64,000 nucleotides of DNA from Beroe forskalii (GCA_011033025.1 WFMF01000188.1:248001-312000), one strand, 5' to 3'. Numbered from the stretch's first letter, positions 33,334 through 44,926 are shown. The notes: generated by a model from the letters alone, not told the origin. A program made the numbers and translations.

Positions 33334-34245
33334 ATTTACAGTTGACTTCCACCCGGTTGACCACACCACCCTATTCGTCACTCCCTCCCTAGCCTCCTCC
33401 ACTCTGCCCTCACTAGCAGATGTGGCTGGAGTCTACACCTTCCCTGCTGCTGATCCTGACAAGGTCTACTTCATCTCCCACATCAACGATCTCTCCCACT
33501 TCTACGTGCAGAACAGCGAACTAGATCCAGGTTTGAGGACAATATACGATATTTCTCTGATTTTATCAAACATCTATCCGGTTTATTTCATGCTTTAGCC
33601 TTGCAAGTAGACCCAAGTATATGTTCGCTTGCACCTAGTTAAGTATCAACAATATAAATATAAATTTGCTAGATACAGCGGTTTGTCAGGGGTTGACAAC
33701 TTTTGAGTCGACATTATATCTAACTTGACCTCCCTCCCTCCCACCACATCAGACGAGCTAGTTAACACAGTAGCCACTGCCTGCTCTGGCTCCCTGCCAG
33801 CAGTCCCAGCCCCCACCCGAGGTACCCCCTGTGTAGCCAAGGACTCCACCTACAAAGCCTGGAACAGGGCTATTGTTACCGATATCATGGAGGGTGATAT
33901 GGTGGAACTGCTATTCGTGGATTACGGTGAGAAGCTTATGAAGTTTGGCACAATATTTTAACTTTCGTGATGATTTCTTTTCAGTTTCTGGAAGATAGGT
34001 GACTGAGCTCACACCCTAATATTTGGAAAATAGATGGCTTACGGGTGTGTTTTTCCGTAATAACTGTTTCCAACCTCTCTACTCTTCCAGGAAGCTCAGA
34101 GAAAGTTAAGCGCAACACAGTAAAAGCTCTCCCCGAGAGTCTCCAGACCCTGCCTGCGTCTGCTGTTAAGTGCTGTCTGTCTCCACTTCCTGAGAAGTAC
34201 ACAGACTTCACGGAGCTCTTCACTACCATCACTGCTGACAAGGAG
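33334..34245 (+). CDS. Multi-Tudor gene, module 8
   Basis: Exons 33,334-33,530, 33,753-33,926, 34,091-34,245. The first exon carries FTVDFHPVDHTTLFVTP and the N-half signature KVYFISHINDLSHFYVQ. The core is GTPCVAKDSTYKAWNRAIVT and ELLFVDYGSSEKV (DYGS; WNRA for WYRA). The C half is LPASAVKCCLSPLPEKYTDF. All three later joints are GT...AG and in phase. The donor region at 34,246 is copied once downstream (GAGGTTTTTTAGTTTTTGG at about 34,291). Confidence 0.85.
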
Positions 34246-34483
34246 GTTAGTTTTTAGTATCTTTACCCTTGGCATGAGACAATACCCCTAGAGGTTTTTT
34301 AGTTTTTGGTATCTCTGCCCTTGGCATGAAACCCTAGGTTTCAAAAGCTCCCCCCTCCTCCCCTAAAAATCTTCGAGGAGCCTTGGCACCCACTACAATA
34401 TTATCCAAAAATTTTAGAACTAAGACGCTGAAATAACTAATCGCTCGACCCTAATTTCAACCTAACCCCACTCCCTCCTCCAG

Positions 34484-35392
34484 CTGACAATCACTCCTGG
34501 ATCTGAAGAGGCCGGTGGAGTTGGTGTGTCCATGGACGGGCTACCCCTCACAGATGTGTTCACTAAAGCCACCCACTACTCAACCCTGACATTCTCCCAG
34601 CCAGAGCTCCAGGAGACATCCAATGTCTACTGTACGACGGTGGAGGATCCCTTCAATATCTGGGTGCAGCTTGCTGAGTCGTCAACTTTCCTTTCTATAC
34701 TGCTGACACTTTCAGCTCTCTTAACCCATTTTGCATCAGCTATTTTCAATCAGCTTTTTTTCATCAGTTAAAGTTTCTTTTCTTCAAGTACGACTACGGG
34801 ATTATTCAAATGTTTGTTTCAGCCATTCAGATAAATAACACCCATTCCCAGCTGAGTTCGAGGAGCAGCTGACGGGTGTGATGGCAGCGCTGAAGGAGCA
34901 TTGTGCTGAAGCCCCCACTCTCTACACCTACACCCCGGGTACCGTGTGTGCTGCTAAGTTCGAGGATGATGGGGAGTGGTACAGAGCAGAGATCACCAAA
35001 CAGGTACTACTGAGTTTCAGAGATCACCAAACAGGCACCTAAACAGGTGCTGAGTTCCCAGATACTACTATGAACGCCAAAAATCTTCCGAATTTGTTGC
35101 TCCTAGCCGCAGCTATTCTGTTACTTCTAGCCCGTAGCCTGTACTGATCAATTCATTCACACCCAAATCCTTTCAGGGCGCTGAGAAGTGCACTGTTAAG
35201 TTCGTTGACTACGGAAACACGAGCGAGGTGGCCAGAGCAGACCTGAAACTGATCCCTGAGGAACACCTTACGATGCCAGTGAACAGTGTCCTTGTTAGGT
35301 TGGGAGACGTGAGACCCTTGACAGGCGGCACTAAGTGGGATGACGCTGCTATCAACAAACTGTTTGAGTTGACCGACAGCGTTCTCTGTGAG
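34484..35392 (+). CDS. Multi-Tudor gene, module 9
   Basis: Exons 34,484-34,673, 34,852-35,003, 35,177-35,392. The N half is VEDPFNIWVQLA then FEEQLTGVMAALKEHC. The core is GTVCAAKFEDDGEWYRAEIT and KFVDYGNTSEV, a full cage. The C half has MPVNSVLVRLGDVRPL. The first joint is non-canonical. Exon one ends CTTG and is followed by CTGAGT. Exon two begins CTGAGT after CCCAG. The 7-bp direct repeat GCTGAGT (34,673-34,679 and 34,851-34,857) spans the joint, and no GT...AG combination keeps frame. The 3' end of the second exon with its donor (GATCACCAAACAGG) is copied at 35,018-35,031. Confidence 0.8.
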
Positions 35393-35658
35393 GTAATGAT
35401 TAGTTTTTTTTTGTTTTTTTTTTGAAATTTGGAATCAAACTATCAGAAAATCTTATTTAGGCACATTTAATTTTAGACCTGCGGGTCCTTCCCGAAACAG
35501 ACACAAATCAAAAACAGACTTTAGACTTAATCATCAATTCTTGTGCAAATTTAGGTGCCTGTCGCTTTTTAGAATATTCCCCGTCTCTCGATGGATGGAC
35601 CCTTAACAAAATTTCCATTCCGGAAATGAGCCCCTAACCCAGCCTCCTACCCCCTCAG

Positions 35659-36908
35659 ATGAAGTTGACCTCGTACCGGGCACTGCAGCACGTCTCTCTG
35701 AGTGTGGAGGGTGTGGATGTGGCCACCACCATGGGTGGGGAGGGAGTTGCTAAACACCTGCCTGATCCACAGATACTCCCCATCCCTCAACTCTCACACC
35801 AGGTTAGATCTGTTATGAAACTAACCAGGATTCATACTTTGAGACATTTCATTCCCCTGTAGGGCCTCTTTTCTTTGTAAGAATACATGATCATTTCGTC
35901 TTTGTGAATGCCATTCACCCCTTTTACTATGGTTTAGTTGAAATTTTTCAAAAGCAGGATTTCGTAAACCTTAACCCATCCCAGGGAGGAGAGACGTCCA
36001 TGTTCATAACTCACGTGGAGCAAGTTAACCAGATCTACGGACAACTAAACGAGAACACTGAAGCTATTGAGGCCCTGACTGCTGTTACATCAGAGAACAT
36101 GGTACCCGTTGATCAGCTCTTCAAGCCTCTCCGATGCTGGGCTAAGTGGAGTGGGGGCTCTACAGAGCTGTCTTGCTAGACTTCGAGTAAGTCTTAGTTT
36201 AATCTCCTAGGTCCTGTCTTAAAGAATGATATTTTGAAAGAAATCGCTTGGGAATTAATGTTGAATTTCTTTAACTTTATATGCATTTTATCGGTAATCC
36301 AAGACTCTGACACACACAAATCCTGATAACTACTGCCTCTTTTAAAACCCCACTTTTTCTTCTCACTGCCAATCAAGCGGACGTGTGGTTCGTTGACTTT
36401 GGTAACAAGGACAAGGTACCTGCAGCTGATATCTGGTATCTGGGTGAGGAACACGTGACAACGCCTGCGCAGGCAATCTGTATCCAGGTAGGAGGCAATT
36501 CTGAACTTTACTGTAATAATGCAGTCCCGAAGATTTTGACCATTTTTGACACTGGTTCATACCCGATGGGACTGTCCTAAAGTAGGTTTCAAATCAAATC
36601 GATATCATTTTAAGCAGTTTCTGCTTATAATTTTGCCCCTATTTTTCTCTGACCCACTCATTTTCTCTCAGTTGGACGGAGTAAAGCCAGTGATAGGCTC
36701 GGAATGGACTCCCGCAGCCAAAGACACCCTCTCCCCACGTGTTAATGAACAAAGTGTGACAGTGACACTTCCCTCGGACTTCACTAACGACCATGACATC
36801 ACGTGTGATGAAGCAACACAGAGCAAAGTCCTCTCTTCCATGGTTCTTGAGGAAGTTGCTGAGGGCAGCGGTCCTGCTGATGTAGCAGAGTTCTTGAAAA
36901 CGAAGAAG
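35659..36908 (+). CDS. Multi-Tudor gene, module 10 (frame irregular)
   Basis: Exons 35,659-35,802, 35,985-36,185, 36,378-36,487, 36,672-36,908. The N half is MFITHVEQVNQIYGQLNENT. The expected core (LYRAVLLDFE, then VWFVDFGNKDKV) is present, but within the second exon the frame changes at a run of five G (36,153-36,157). Read straight, the frame ends at a TAG just before the donor. One base more in the run would restore it, so a sequencing slip or a real frameshift is possible. The joint to 36,378 also needs one base less than the GT at 36,187 gives. The last exon carries TPAAKDTLSPRVNEQSVTVT and a long acidic SN-like half. Confidence 0.68.
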
Positions 36909-37064
36909 GTTAGGAATGCGTTTGGTGAAAAATTGTTGGTATTCTTATCCATTTTTTAAAATGTGGACTTGAGAATTCAATCCTATTTTATTATTTTAGC
37001 TGAAATTCTTTGACCATTCCTCGGGCCCATGACCGTTGGTAAACCACCTATCTCTCTTTTCCAG

Positions 37065-38412
37065 GTTGCTCGGAGTCTGATCCAGCCCCCAGTAGTAACC
37101 GAGTACTCAGCTCACGAGTTCGCAGCTGAGACCCCTGTCTACTGCACTGAGATAACCCTCCCTGAGAAGGAGGAAGGTCACGTGATGGTCACGTGTCAGC
37201 TGGCTGGAACCAAGAACGATGAGATCCTCGCACTCCTACAGGTGGGATTATATCATAATCAGAGTGGGGTAAATCTTACCCCATGTTACTTAAATCATGT
37301 AATAATAACTCTGCAAACTTGAATTATCGTTGATGTTGGCAAGCATTGTCATCAAATCTTAAACCCTTATTTCTTCATGAAACCCCTCTAATGACTTTTC
37401 TAACCACCATTCCCCCCTCCCCTATGTCTCAATCTGTTCCTGATACCTCTTACGAATCACCAATCCATTCCCCTCTCTCCCAGGAATGCACCCGGACTAC
37501 ATCCCCGAGGTGGTGGAACCACCTTATGATCCATCTGAAAAGATGCAGCCCTCACGATTATTTTAACCCTATCCTCCCAGGAGAGCATCGTCCCCTCAAT
37601 CTCTTTCATTAAACCCCTCTAACGACTTTCTAACCTCCCACTACAGGAGAGCATCTCAGCAGGGCATCCCGACTACATCCCTGAGGAGGTAGCTGTAGGA
37701 CTACCCTGCACTGCCATCTACAGAGAAGATGGACAGTGGTACCGAGCTAAAGTTACAGATGTACAGGGAGATAACGTTACCGTGCTGTTTGTGGACTACG
37801 GCAACAGGTTTAAGATTGATTTCTTAATCTTCCAGGAGAGTGAATCGCGCGCGATTTTTTCCTGACTCTTGCTCCAATTTCAACCAAATCGTTAATAACA
37901 TGACTTCACTTTCATTCAAGTCGTTTCTAACCCTGCTTCACTTCAGTCACGTCGTTTTCTTATATCTTCTTCACTTTCAGTCAAGTCAGTCCGAGGTCGG
38001 CTATCCAACTGCTCCCAGAACAGTTCACCACCCCAACTCAGATGGTGACTGTAGCTCTAGTCGGATCTGACAAGCTGTCTGCAGTCGAGAAGAACTTCCT
38101 CAACAAGGTAAGGGATGGGAGGGGTTTTCTTTTCCTGATCTAGAAAGGGGTTTCTTCCCCTCACGAGGGGTCCTTTCCCAGAATGCAGTTTGGGAAAGAG
38201 AAAAAGATTTCAGTTTTGCTGAGGAAGAGTGGGTACGTTCATACGATCTTGAAGTAACTATTTAATGGAATATTGTGATTATGATATTACTATTCTTGCT
38301 TTGCAGATGATGGTGGTAGAGGAGGAGTTGACGATGCAACACACCGGAGAAGAGAAGGATGGAGTACCTCTTGCTAGCTTTACTATCCCTGACGGAGAGG
38401 ACTCCAAACAAG
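37065..38412 (+). CDS. Multi-Tudor gene, module 11
   Basis: Exons 37,065-37,241, 37,647-37,807, 37,981-38,107, 38,307-38,412, all GT...AG and in phase. The N half is TPVYCTEITLPEKEEGHVMV. The core is GLPCTAIYREDGQWYRAKVT and VLFVDYGNRSQV, the best-conserved cage of the downstream set. The C half is LLPEQFTTPTQMVTVALVGS and EEELTMQHTGEEKDGVPLAS. Two imperfect copies of the core exon's acceptor and start lie upstream (near 37,482, with CACCCGGACTACATCCC, and near 37,578, with CAGGAGAGCATC), again a duplicated splice-site region. Confidence 0.87.
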
Positions 38413-38615
38413 GTATATTATTGGTTTATGGCAAGGGGCAGGAGTACATGGAACTATAATTGCGTATTAGAGCTATCAGACGTATTCTCGAATTTTGCTG
38501 TTTGCCAACATCAAAATATTGTACGCCAGGATTTGAACTACCCTTCTTTTTGTACTTCACTGTCTCTATAAGGATGGTTTCAAGAAGGAATTATAACATC
38601 TCCCTTCCCTCACAG

Positions 38616-39081
38616 ACGCTGTAGAAGCTACAGTAGCACACAGTGCAGCAGTTGGAAGCTATCATCCCTTCCCTACCCTGGAAGCTGGGAGTGTGGTTTA
38701 CGCCTGTCAGATAGACTCAGCTGAGGAGATATACGTACAGCAAGGTAGATGCTTTAAAATTTTGAAATGAAGTTCATCGTAGTGTGCTTTGACATGAAGT
38801 TCAGCAAGGTATAACACCCTGTTCACTCGTATGGATACAGATTTGATACGCCGTAGATGCTGTGGATACTGACGACTGTTTTCGCAGTCTATTTTCTCGA
38901 GTATCATTTACCCTCCATTTACTGCTAAGTATTGATCTTACATTTCTCTTCAGATGAAGAAGCTTTGGAAGCTATCGGCACCCTGATGGCTGCTCACACA
39001 GAGAGAGTTGTAGCTACCAGTCCCTTCGTAGGACAGCCTGTCCTGGCTGTGTTCCAAGGGGAACTCTACAGAGCTGTCGAA
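38616..39081 (+). CDS. Multi-Tudor gene, module 12, truncated
   Basis: Exons 38,616-38,744 and 38,954 to about 39,081. The N half is SVVYACQIDSAEEIYVQQDE and ALEAIGTLMAAHTERVVATS. The Tudor barrel starts normally (GQPVLAVFQGELYRAV), then sequence identity to the family stops at about 39,081. From there the DNA belongs to the inserted zinc-finger element read antisense. No second barrel half with a DYGN-like turn is found on the plus strand up to 45,000. The plus frame stays open to 39,282, so the protein could end in a short foreign tail. This is probably a disrupted 3' end of the gene, or its remainder lies elsewhere. Confidence 0.75.
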
Positions 39082-39752
39082 ATGGATTCAAAATATATTA
39101 ACCTTAAAATGTCCGTCAAGCGATCCATCTCACTCTGCAACTCCTCTGCAACTGAGGGTGTGGTGGGGTTGATAGGGATTTCAATTATCTTGAAGAGCCC
39201 ATCCACCGCTGTCTTTTCCTGCAACCCACTGGGGGCACAGGTTTTGCGTCTCTTCTTTGGGGGCTGCACCCTTCCGCACTGATGAGAGCTTCTGGCCTTG
39301 CCAGTTGTGAAGCGGACACCACAGTCTTCGCACGGAAACCTGAATTTCAATCATGCCAGATCCGGGTGATAAGATGGGGTGATTTAGAGAATTGGGTAAT
39401 CTAAACCCACTGATTGAGATGCAAAAGTGATCAGCATCACAAAAACGTGAAAAACAATCAATTTGCGATTAGTAGTTGAGTAGATGCTCAGATGGGGTAA
39501 TTTAGAGATTTGGGGTTTAATCTATGATCACTGTCTGTGAGCAAATGCAATCAACATAACAAAAATGTAAAAAACGAACCATTTCCGCTGACAGTTGAGT
39601 AGATGGTCGGTTAAAAGTTGACCCTCAAGCTTGACATGTTCCTGACAAATAGGACAGAAACGTCCCTCTCCACTACAGCTTTCCAAATGTTTTCTGTAGT
39701 TATAGTATGCCATAACACGATTGCAGCGAGTGCAAGTTATGTTTCGAACCAT
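39066..39752 (-). CDS. Two-exon zinc-finger protein in inserted DNA
   Basis: Exon 1 is 39,580-39,752 (ATG at 39,752) and exon 2 is 39,066-39,339, joined in frame over a GT...AG intron. Three Cys/His modules follow one another: CTRCNRVMAYYNYRKHLESC, then CPICQEHVKLEGQLLTDHLL plus NC, then CEDCGVRFTTGKARSSHQC, followed by a basic PPKKRRK that could be a nuclear signal and a short acidic C-terminal helix. The stop codon lies inside the Tudor exon read antisense, so the 3' end was fixed by the insertion point. It is unrelated to its host gene. The source could be a selfish element or virus-like DNA; I do not recognise the family. Confidence 0.6.
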
Positions 39753-41160
39753 GGTGAAAAAGTGGAAGAGTTCTGTAAAGAGTAAGAGAAACCGTAAAAC
39801 GAATTTTATGAATTCTGTCCTCTTTCAGTCATATTTATAGTGGGAAAACACATTTTGATGTGGTAAAGCCGTCACAAAAAATGATAATGCTTTAATCATA
39901 GAACCCCATTGTTGACATGTAGTAGTGACATAACCAATAATTTATATTGTACCAAAAAGGATTTTGGGCATGTTTGAACATGTTTGAGGGGAGAATGAGT
40001 GACATTGCTGTTCAATTCCCATGAGACTTAATGTCTCCAACGTGAGAGTTGAGAAGAACCTATGTTTCCAAAAATCAAGTTTTGGCGGGGTGTATAAACC
40101 GCATACTGTTTGAAATTTCTCATTCATGTAAGTATATGGAGTTACATGGAAAATAAAATCACAATTATATATGTATTATACATTTCATCTGGAGACAATG
40201 CGGGGTTATATAAGCAGAACTCAATCTGTTAGCAGTCGAATCGGTTCCAATCCAATGATCCCATGAGGGATATAAAATCCCAGTACGGGGGGGTTATAAA
40301 AATAGATGCTATGAGCTTTGTTTGTGGTACATGGAGTTACATAAACAATTTATTCATAATCATAATGGTCAATACAGCTCTCATGAAGCAATGTGGGTTT
40401 ATATAAGCGGAACATAATCCGTTAGCAGTCGAATCGACTCCAATCCAATGGTCATGTGGGGTTATAAGATGTAGAATACAAGCTAACCGTCTAAAGAGAC
40501 ATGTTTCTGAGATACACAATCTGTGGAGGATGCTCATGTATATAAGATTGTGAATTTGATAGCGAGGTCACTTCCAAATGTTTTAATATTTCGCCCCATT
40601 TTTTATTGCAATTCTGCTCAAAAAGCCAACTTTTGTTCATGATCATGCCCCCCTTTTTTTCCAAATTTTCTAGATTTCTAAAATCTTATGCAGTTTAGTT
40701 GAAAATTTGTTGTTAATTCAATAAATGAGTTTTTATCAATAACGAACCAAAACTTTTGATTATGAAAAAATGAATCTTAAATCAAATGCAATGCAGGATG
40801 TTCTCCCTAATACTCTGTCTCATGATGACGGTGTTTGGAGAGATGAACCCAGGTATTACACATAACATCACTTTTATTACCTTATTGATCCTTATTTAAC
40901 CAAGTCTTAAGGACAAAAAATGACTGTTATGTTGATTGCATTTGCTCTTCAAACAGTGATCATAGATTAAACCCCAAATCTCTAAATTACCTCATCTGAA
41001 CATCTACTCAACTACTAATCGCAAATTGATTGTTTTTCACGTTTTGTGACGTTGATCACTTTAACTCTTCAATCAATGAGTTTAGATTACCCAATTCTCT
41101 AAATCACCTCATCTTATCTCGGGGGTTTGTCATTATTGAAATTCAGGTTTTTGTGCGGAG
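39340..41160. repeat. Large inverted repeat (arms ~230 bp)
   Basis: The intron and second-exon start of the zinc-finger gene (39,325-39,570) recur in opposite orientation at about 40,922-41,172, with shared words such as GATTAAACCCCAAATCTCTA and GAAATTCAGGTTT. The loop is about 1.35 kb. The right-hand copy keeps the acceptor and the CGDCG finger start but then runs into different sequence. Confidence 0.8.
40130..40510 (+). repeat. Two tandem ~194-bp copies
   Basis: Within the loop of the inverted repeat, a unit with GTTAGCAGTCGAATCG, TCCAATCCAATG, GGTTATATAAG and ATGGAGTTACAT occurs twice, about 194 bp apart (for example 40,229 and 40,424). No exon is seen. Confidence 0.7.
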
Positions 41161-41739
41161 ACTGTGGTGCCTGCTTCACAAACACTCTAATTTCAGGGGG
41201 GGCATTCATCTACGGGGTCTTGTCTCAGTCACAGCGGTTGTCCAACGGAAGACACCGTGTATCCCTGAGAGTATGTCAGAGATATCGGAGGAACTTTACC
41301 CAGAGCTATGAAGTAGAGTCGGTCAATAGTTTGACAGGGGATGATGTGTGTATTAACATGTTAGGGGGAGTGTATACGCTAACTGGTGCACAGTTCACGA
41401 ACTGTGCCCAGTGCAGCCAAGCCCACCCGGTACTTACTGCACAAGTATGTGCAAGTTGTCGTGGGAAGGCTCCCACACGGGAGCGAGTAATTGGGGGAGT
41501 TTCGCATCATCAAGACAAAGGAAGTGCAGGGTTCCTTTTCCACGGGGTTTTGCCTCTCATTAAAAACAGACGACAATTTCTATGTTATGACGTTATTTTG
41601 CACACACCCCGACTATGAGTTGGCTCGAAGCTTCATCGCAGGCCAACTGATACATATTGATGCATGGAAGGGCCGAGACTTTGAGGACGGCGGGGGATCA
41701 TTCTTAGAAGCTATGCGGGTCAGCACAGTGCTTTGATTT
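41140..41739 (+). pseudogene. Zinc-ribbon ORF of inserted element, frame-broken
   Basis: The right inverted-repeat arm opens into a plus-strand frame with a finger start (CGDCGACF) and then, from an acceptor-like TTTCAG at 41,195, a different protein. That protein has a four-cysteine ribbon (CAQCSQAHPVLTAQVCASC). At a run of five G (41,493-41,497) the frame changes by one, and the open frame to 41,736 continues with a beta-rich segment containing HPDYELARSFIAGQLIHIDA. It looks like a degraded or mis-sequenced accessory gene of a selfish or viral-type element. I do not recognise the family, and no polymerase or integrase is present. Confidence 0.4.
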
Positions 41740-42747
41740 ACTTACTTTTGACAATTCGAGGAAAAAACTTGTTTTATTTGGATATTTCAATTAAAATGTG
41801 GAGGGGGGTCTTATGGTTCCACTATTGAGCTTTTTAAAATTTTAATATGCAGCCACAATTAAAAATGTATAATACATTTCGTCGTGAAACAATACTCACT
41901 CACATTATGCGGAATGTTGATGCCATGAACTAAAGCGACACCATCCCATGCGCACAGGATCATGTGACAAGCAAAAAAACATCCACTTAAAAAATTGACA
42001 CCCTATTCAAATTTCTAATAATGACGTTGTTGGGGGGTCATATTTGACAACCATGTGACTAGAATGGGTCACGTGATCAAAATTGGGGGCTAGGAATGGG
42101 TCACGTGATCAATATGCTAATTATGCACATAAATATGCGTCATTAAATCACTTGGTGGTGTATATTCACCGGATTGTATTTACTCAATATAGCTCATCGG
42201 AAAGGGCTATTTCTACTCTAACTAAGGGACCAAAACTTTTCCACATTAACCCAACAGGAAGGTCAAGCGAGGCAATTGAAAAAAGGTGGTCGAAAAATCG
42301 ATAATTTGGGCTTTCAACGGAAATATCTCGCTTCTTATTGATAGAAACAGCTTTAAATTTGTACTGAGTTCAAGATTAATGTATTTTCTTTCGAATGAAA
42401 TAAAGATGACTTGATTTGATAAATCAGAAGCGAAGATATGGTCACTGCAAGATGTCTGATTGGACAGAATTTTCGTGCAAAAATAGCAAGGCGCCAATAA
42501 TTATGACACCCTACTGTACAGGCATGTTATTGTCATTTATATGTCTTCACGCCGCGCACACAAAATAAACTGCAGTTCGAACTGTCGCCAATTCACCATA
42601 AGTTTCATGATTCGGTTTGATAAAAAGCTGAAAAACTGCAGATGAAAATAACATTTTGCATCTTTTCCAAATATTGTTTCTTGTGTGAAATGTACATTGC
42701 GTACCTTATATAACTAGTGTCGTATGTTCAATCCCTTGCCCTTCTAG
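41740..42747. other. Non-coding stretch between insertion zone and receptor
   Basis: AT-rich, with TGGGTCACGTGATCAA repeated at 42,066 and 42,100. The exons for the first three receptor helices were sought here and not found. Confidence 0.5.
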
Positions 42748-44926
42748 ACGTATCCTGGTGGCTCTATGGGTCCTCACTATCGCCATCTCCCTGGTGGGTG
42801 CCTTGACCCCCTCCCCTGACGACAATCCCGCTTTCTACAACTACATGCCAACACCCAGGTTGTTAAATAAGAATTGTTACAAATATGACAAAAATACGAT
42901 ACGTAGTTTTGCCAGAAAATGCCCTTTTTTCTTTTACAATTAGTCACGTATTTTAAATTTAAAGAAGAAAAAACGTGTAGCTTCCTTCAAAAGCTATAAT
43001 AAATGCCGTATTTTTTGACGTTTTTGCACGTATTTAACAAGTTCACGACCCCAGTCTACACTACGAGGATGGAACTGTTTTCTGTGAGATCTACTTCAGT
43101 CGGTACAGCAGGTTGGATGGATCCAAGATCATCCCTACCACCGGACAGAAGGTTGGTAGTTGGCAGAAATCTAGATTTCATAGATGTCTTCACATACGTT
43201 TGCGACAGTAACTTTTACCTTATGATCGCTCCATCAATCCGTCTAACTTGGCAGTTTAAAACTGCCAGCTTCATAATCCTCACTTTAACTCTTCACCTTG
43301 CGTCACCATGCACCAATAACAAGCTTTAGGTAGTTTCAAATTCATCGTTCTTCCTCGATCGAATAAAAAACGTGGGCGCCCGCGCAAAACGGCAAGCACG
43401 AGCAATTGTGTGCATTTATCACTTGATATTAGTTCATTCGATCGACGGGGAAGGATGCAGGTGCCTCACATAAAACCGTTCAGGTGTATTGCGGCATTTT
43501 GTCTGCTGTGCCCTACATCATCGCACCCATTCTGATAGTCCTTCTGGGGAAGGCTACAATGATCAAGATCCTCCTTGTGAGTACATCATGTTTTGGTTTA
43601 TATGATACTTTATGTGATCAACTTAGCTTTCAGCATTCAGGTACAGATCAAAAATAGTTGAAATCTCAGCTGATGCCTTAGAACAATCAATCAAAACGTT
43701 CCTGCACATTTTTCTCTTCTAAAACCTACATTTATTAGTCTTGTTTCGTCCCCCATCATTGATTATTTCCGTCTGATTGAGAGACTATCCAGCAGTTGTA
43801 CAAGCAGAGGAGGCTGCGGAAGCAACAGGAGAACTCCTGTTCGGGGGGCGCACCCCTCGTTCCCGGGAGCAGGCACTCCTTCCTCTCCACCTGCTTCACC
43901 AACTCAACCGTCTCAGAAATAGGTACGTGACTAAGTGAGTCTCATAAATAGGTGCGTGAGTCTCAGAAATAGGTACGTGAGTCTCATCGCACTTTTCCCT
44001 CTCATTTCTAAGATCAACAGCTGCCTCTTGAATATTTGGCACTAATGAGAATGAGACTAGTCTCCCAAATCTTTTGATCTTTTCTTAGCCCTTTTATCTC
44101 CCAACTTAAGTCAACTTGACTATTTCTTGTAGTTGTACCAAACATCATGATTATTCAATGATCTATAAATTTAAAGCCGTATCAACACTTTAAATCTCCA
44201 CAGAGATGACGATCCACAACAACAGCACCATGAAGCAGCACCCGTCCCCCCTGACTGCGTCAGCGGACGCAGCCAAGGCGTCCGTTCAGCAGAAGAAGAA
44301 GATTAAGAAGCTGGATATCCACCTGGAGGCCTTCCTTACTCTCCTCCTTCTAGTGGCACTCTTCTTTGCAGCTGATTCGCTGTGGTGAGTAGCAAAGTAC
44401 ACTCAGTTCTCATTTTGAGAGATGTGCAAAGATCCCCTCTCAGTTCTCACTTTGAGAGATGTGCAAGAAGCCCCCTGAGTCGTGTGAGGGCGTTGCGAGA
44501 AGGCTCAGAAAGATTCCTGATCTTTCTCGTTTGAAATGAATTCGCACCCTCAGCACAGTAGGAATGACACAGATTCGAACCCGGGATCTTTCGATCACGA
44601 GCCAGACTTGATACCATTACACCAACCTCGCTCCACCACTAAATCCATCCCCCTCCTTCAGGTGGCTTATCAAAGTGGGAGAAGCTCTCCAGTACATCTC
44701 CGGTGGCAGTATCCGACTCTACGACACCCTGGGGATAATGGACGGCGAGGAAGCCACTGCTGTGTGGACGTCTGTCAGTCGGTACGGCATCTTCGTGTAC
44801 GCGTTACTTGTACCCCTGCTCCTGCTCTGGAGACAGAAGTCCTTCCGACAAGAGTTCATATCTATGTTCAAGGATGTCAGAACAATGGCGTCAGAGTTCA
44901 CATCCGGCATGATGGATTCAGGGTAA
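42748..44926 (+). CDS. Seven-transmembrane receptor, C-terminal half (TM4-TM7)
   Basis: Six in-phase exons: 42,748-42,858, 43,055-43,151, 43,484-43,576, 43,796-43,922, 44,204-44,384, 44,662-44,926 (stop). Helices in order: ILVALWVLTIAISLVGAL with the TM4 tryptophan; an outer loop with the conserved cysteine in EDGTVFCEIYF; VPYIIAPILIVLLG (TM5); a long basic third inner loop with KKKIKK; AFLTLLLLVALFFAADSLWW (TM6); and YGIFVYALLVPLLLLW (TM7). These are followed by RQKSFRQEF, the usual helix-8-like segment. The TM7 NPxxY motif is not present in normal form, so signalling may be atypical. TM1-TM3 are not found upstream, where the insertion zone lies. A class A-like GPCR is the best reading; ligand unknown. 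The fourth exon's donor (CTCAGAAATAGGTACGTGA) is copied twice downstream. Confidence 0.7.
44562..44637 (-). repeat. tRNA-like fragment, probable SINE relic
   Basis: On the minus strand TTGGTGTAATGGTA resembles a Pol III A box and GGGTTCGAATC a B box at the normal spacing. The acceptor and T stems do not pair well, so this is not a working tRNA gene. It lies in the last intron of the receptor gene. Confidence 0.4.

Noticed and set aside
40798-40851. Possible hydrophobic exon MFSLILCLMMTVFGEMNP as TM3 of the receptor or a signal peptide
   Set aside because: It has AG and GT edges, but its phase in the hydrophobic frame does not fit the receptor exon at 42,748, and the distance to TM4 would be too short.
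44562-44637. Functional tRNA gene
   Set aside because: Pol III box-like words are present, but acceptor and T stems do not pair.
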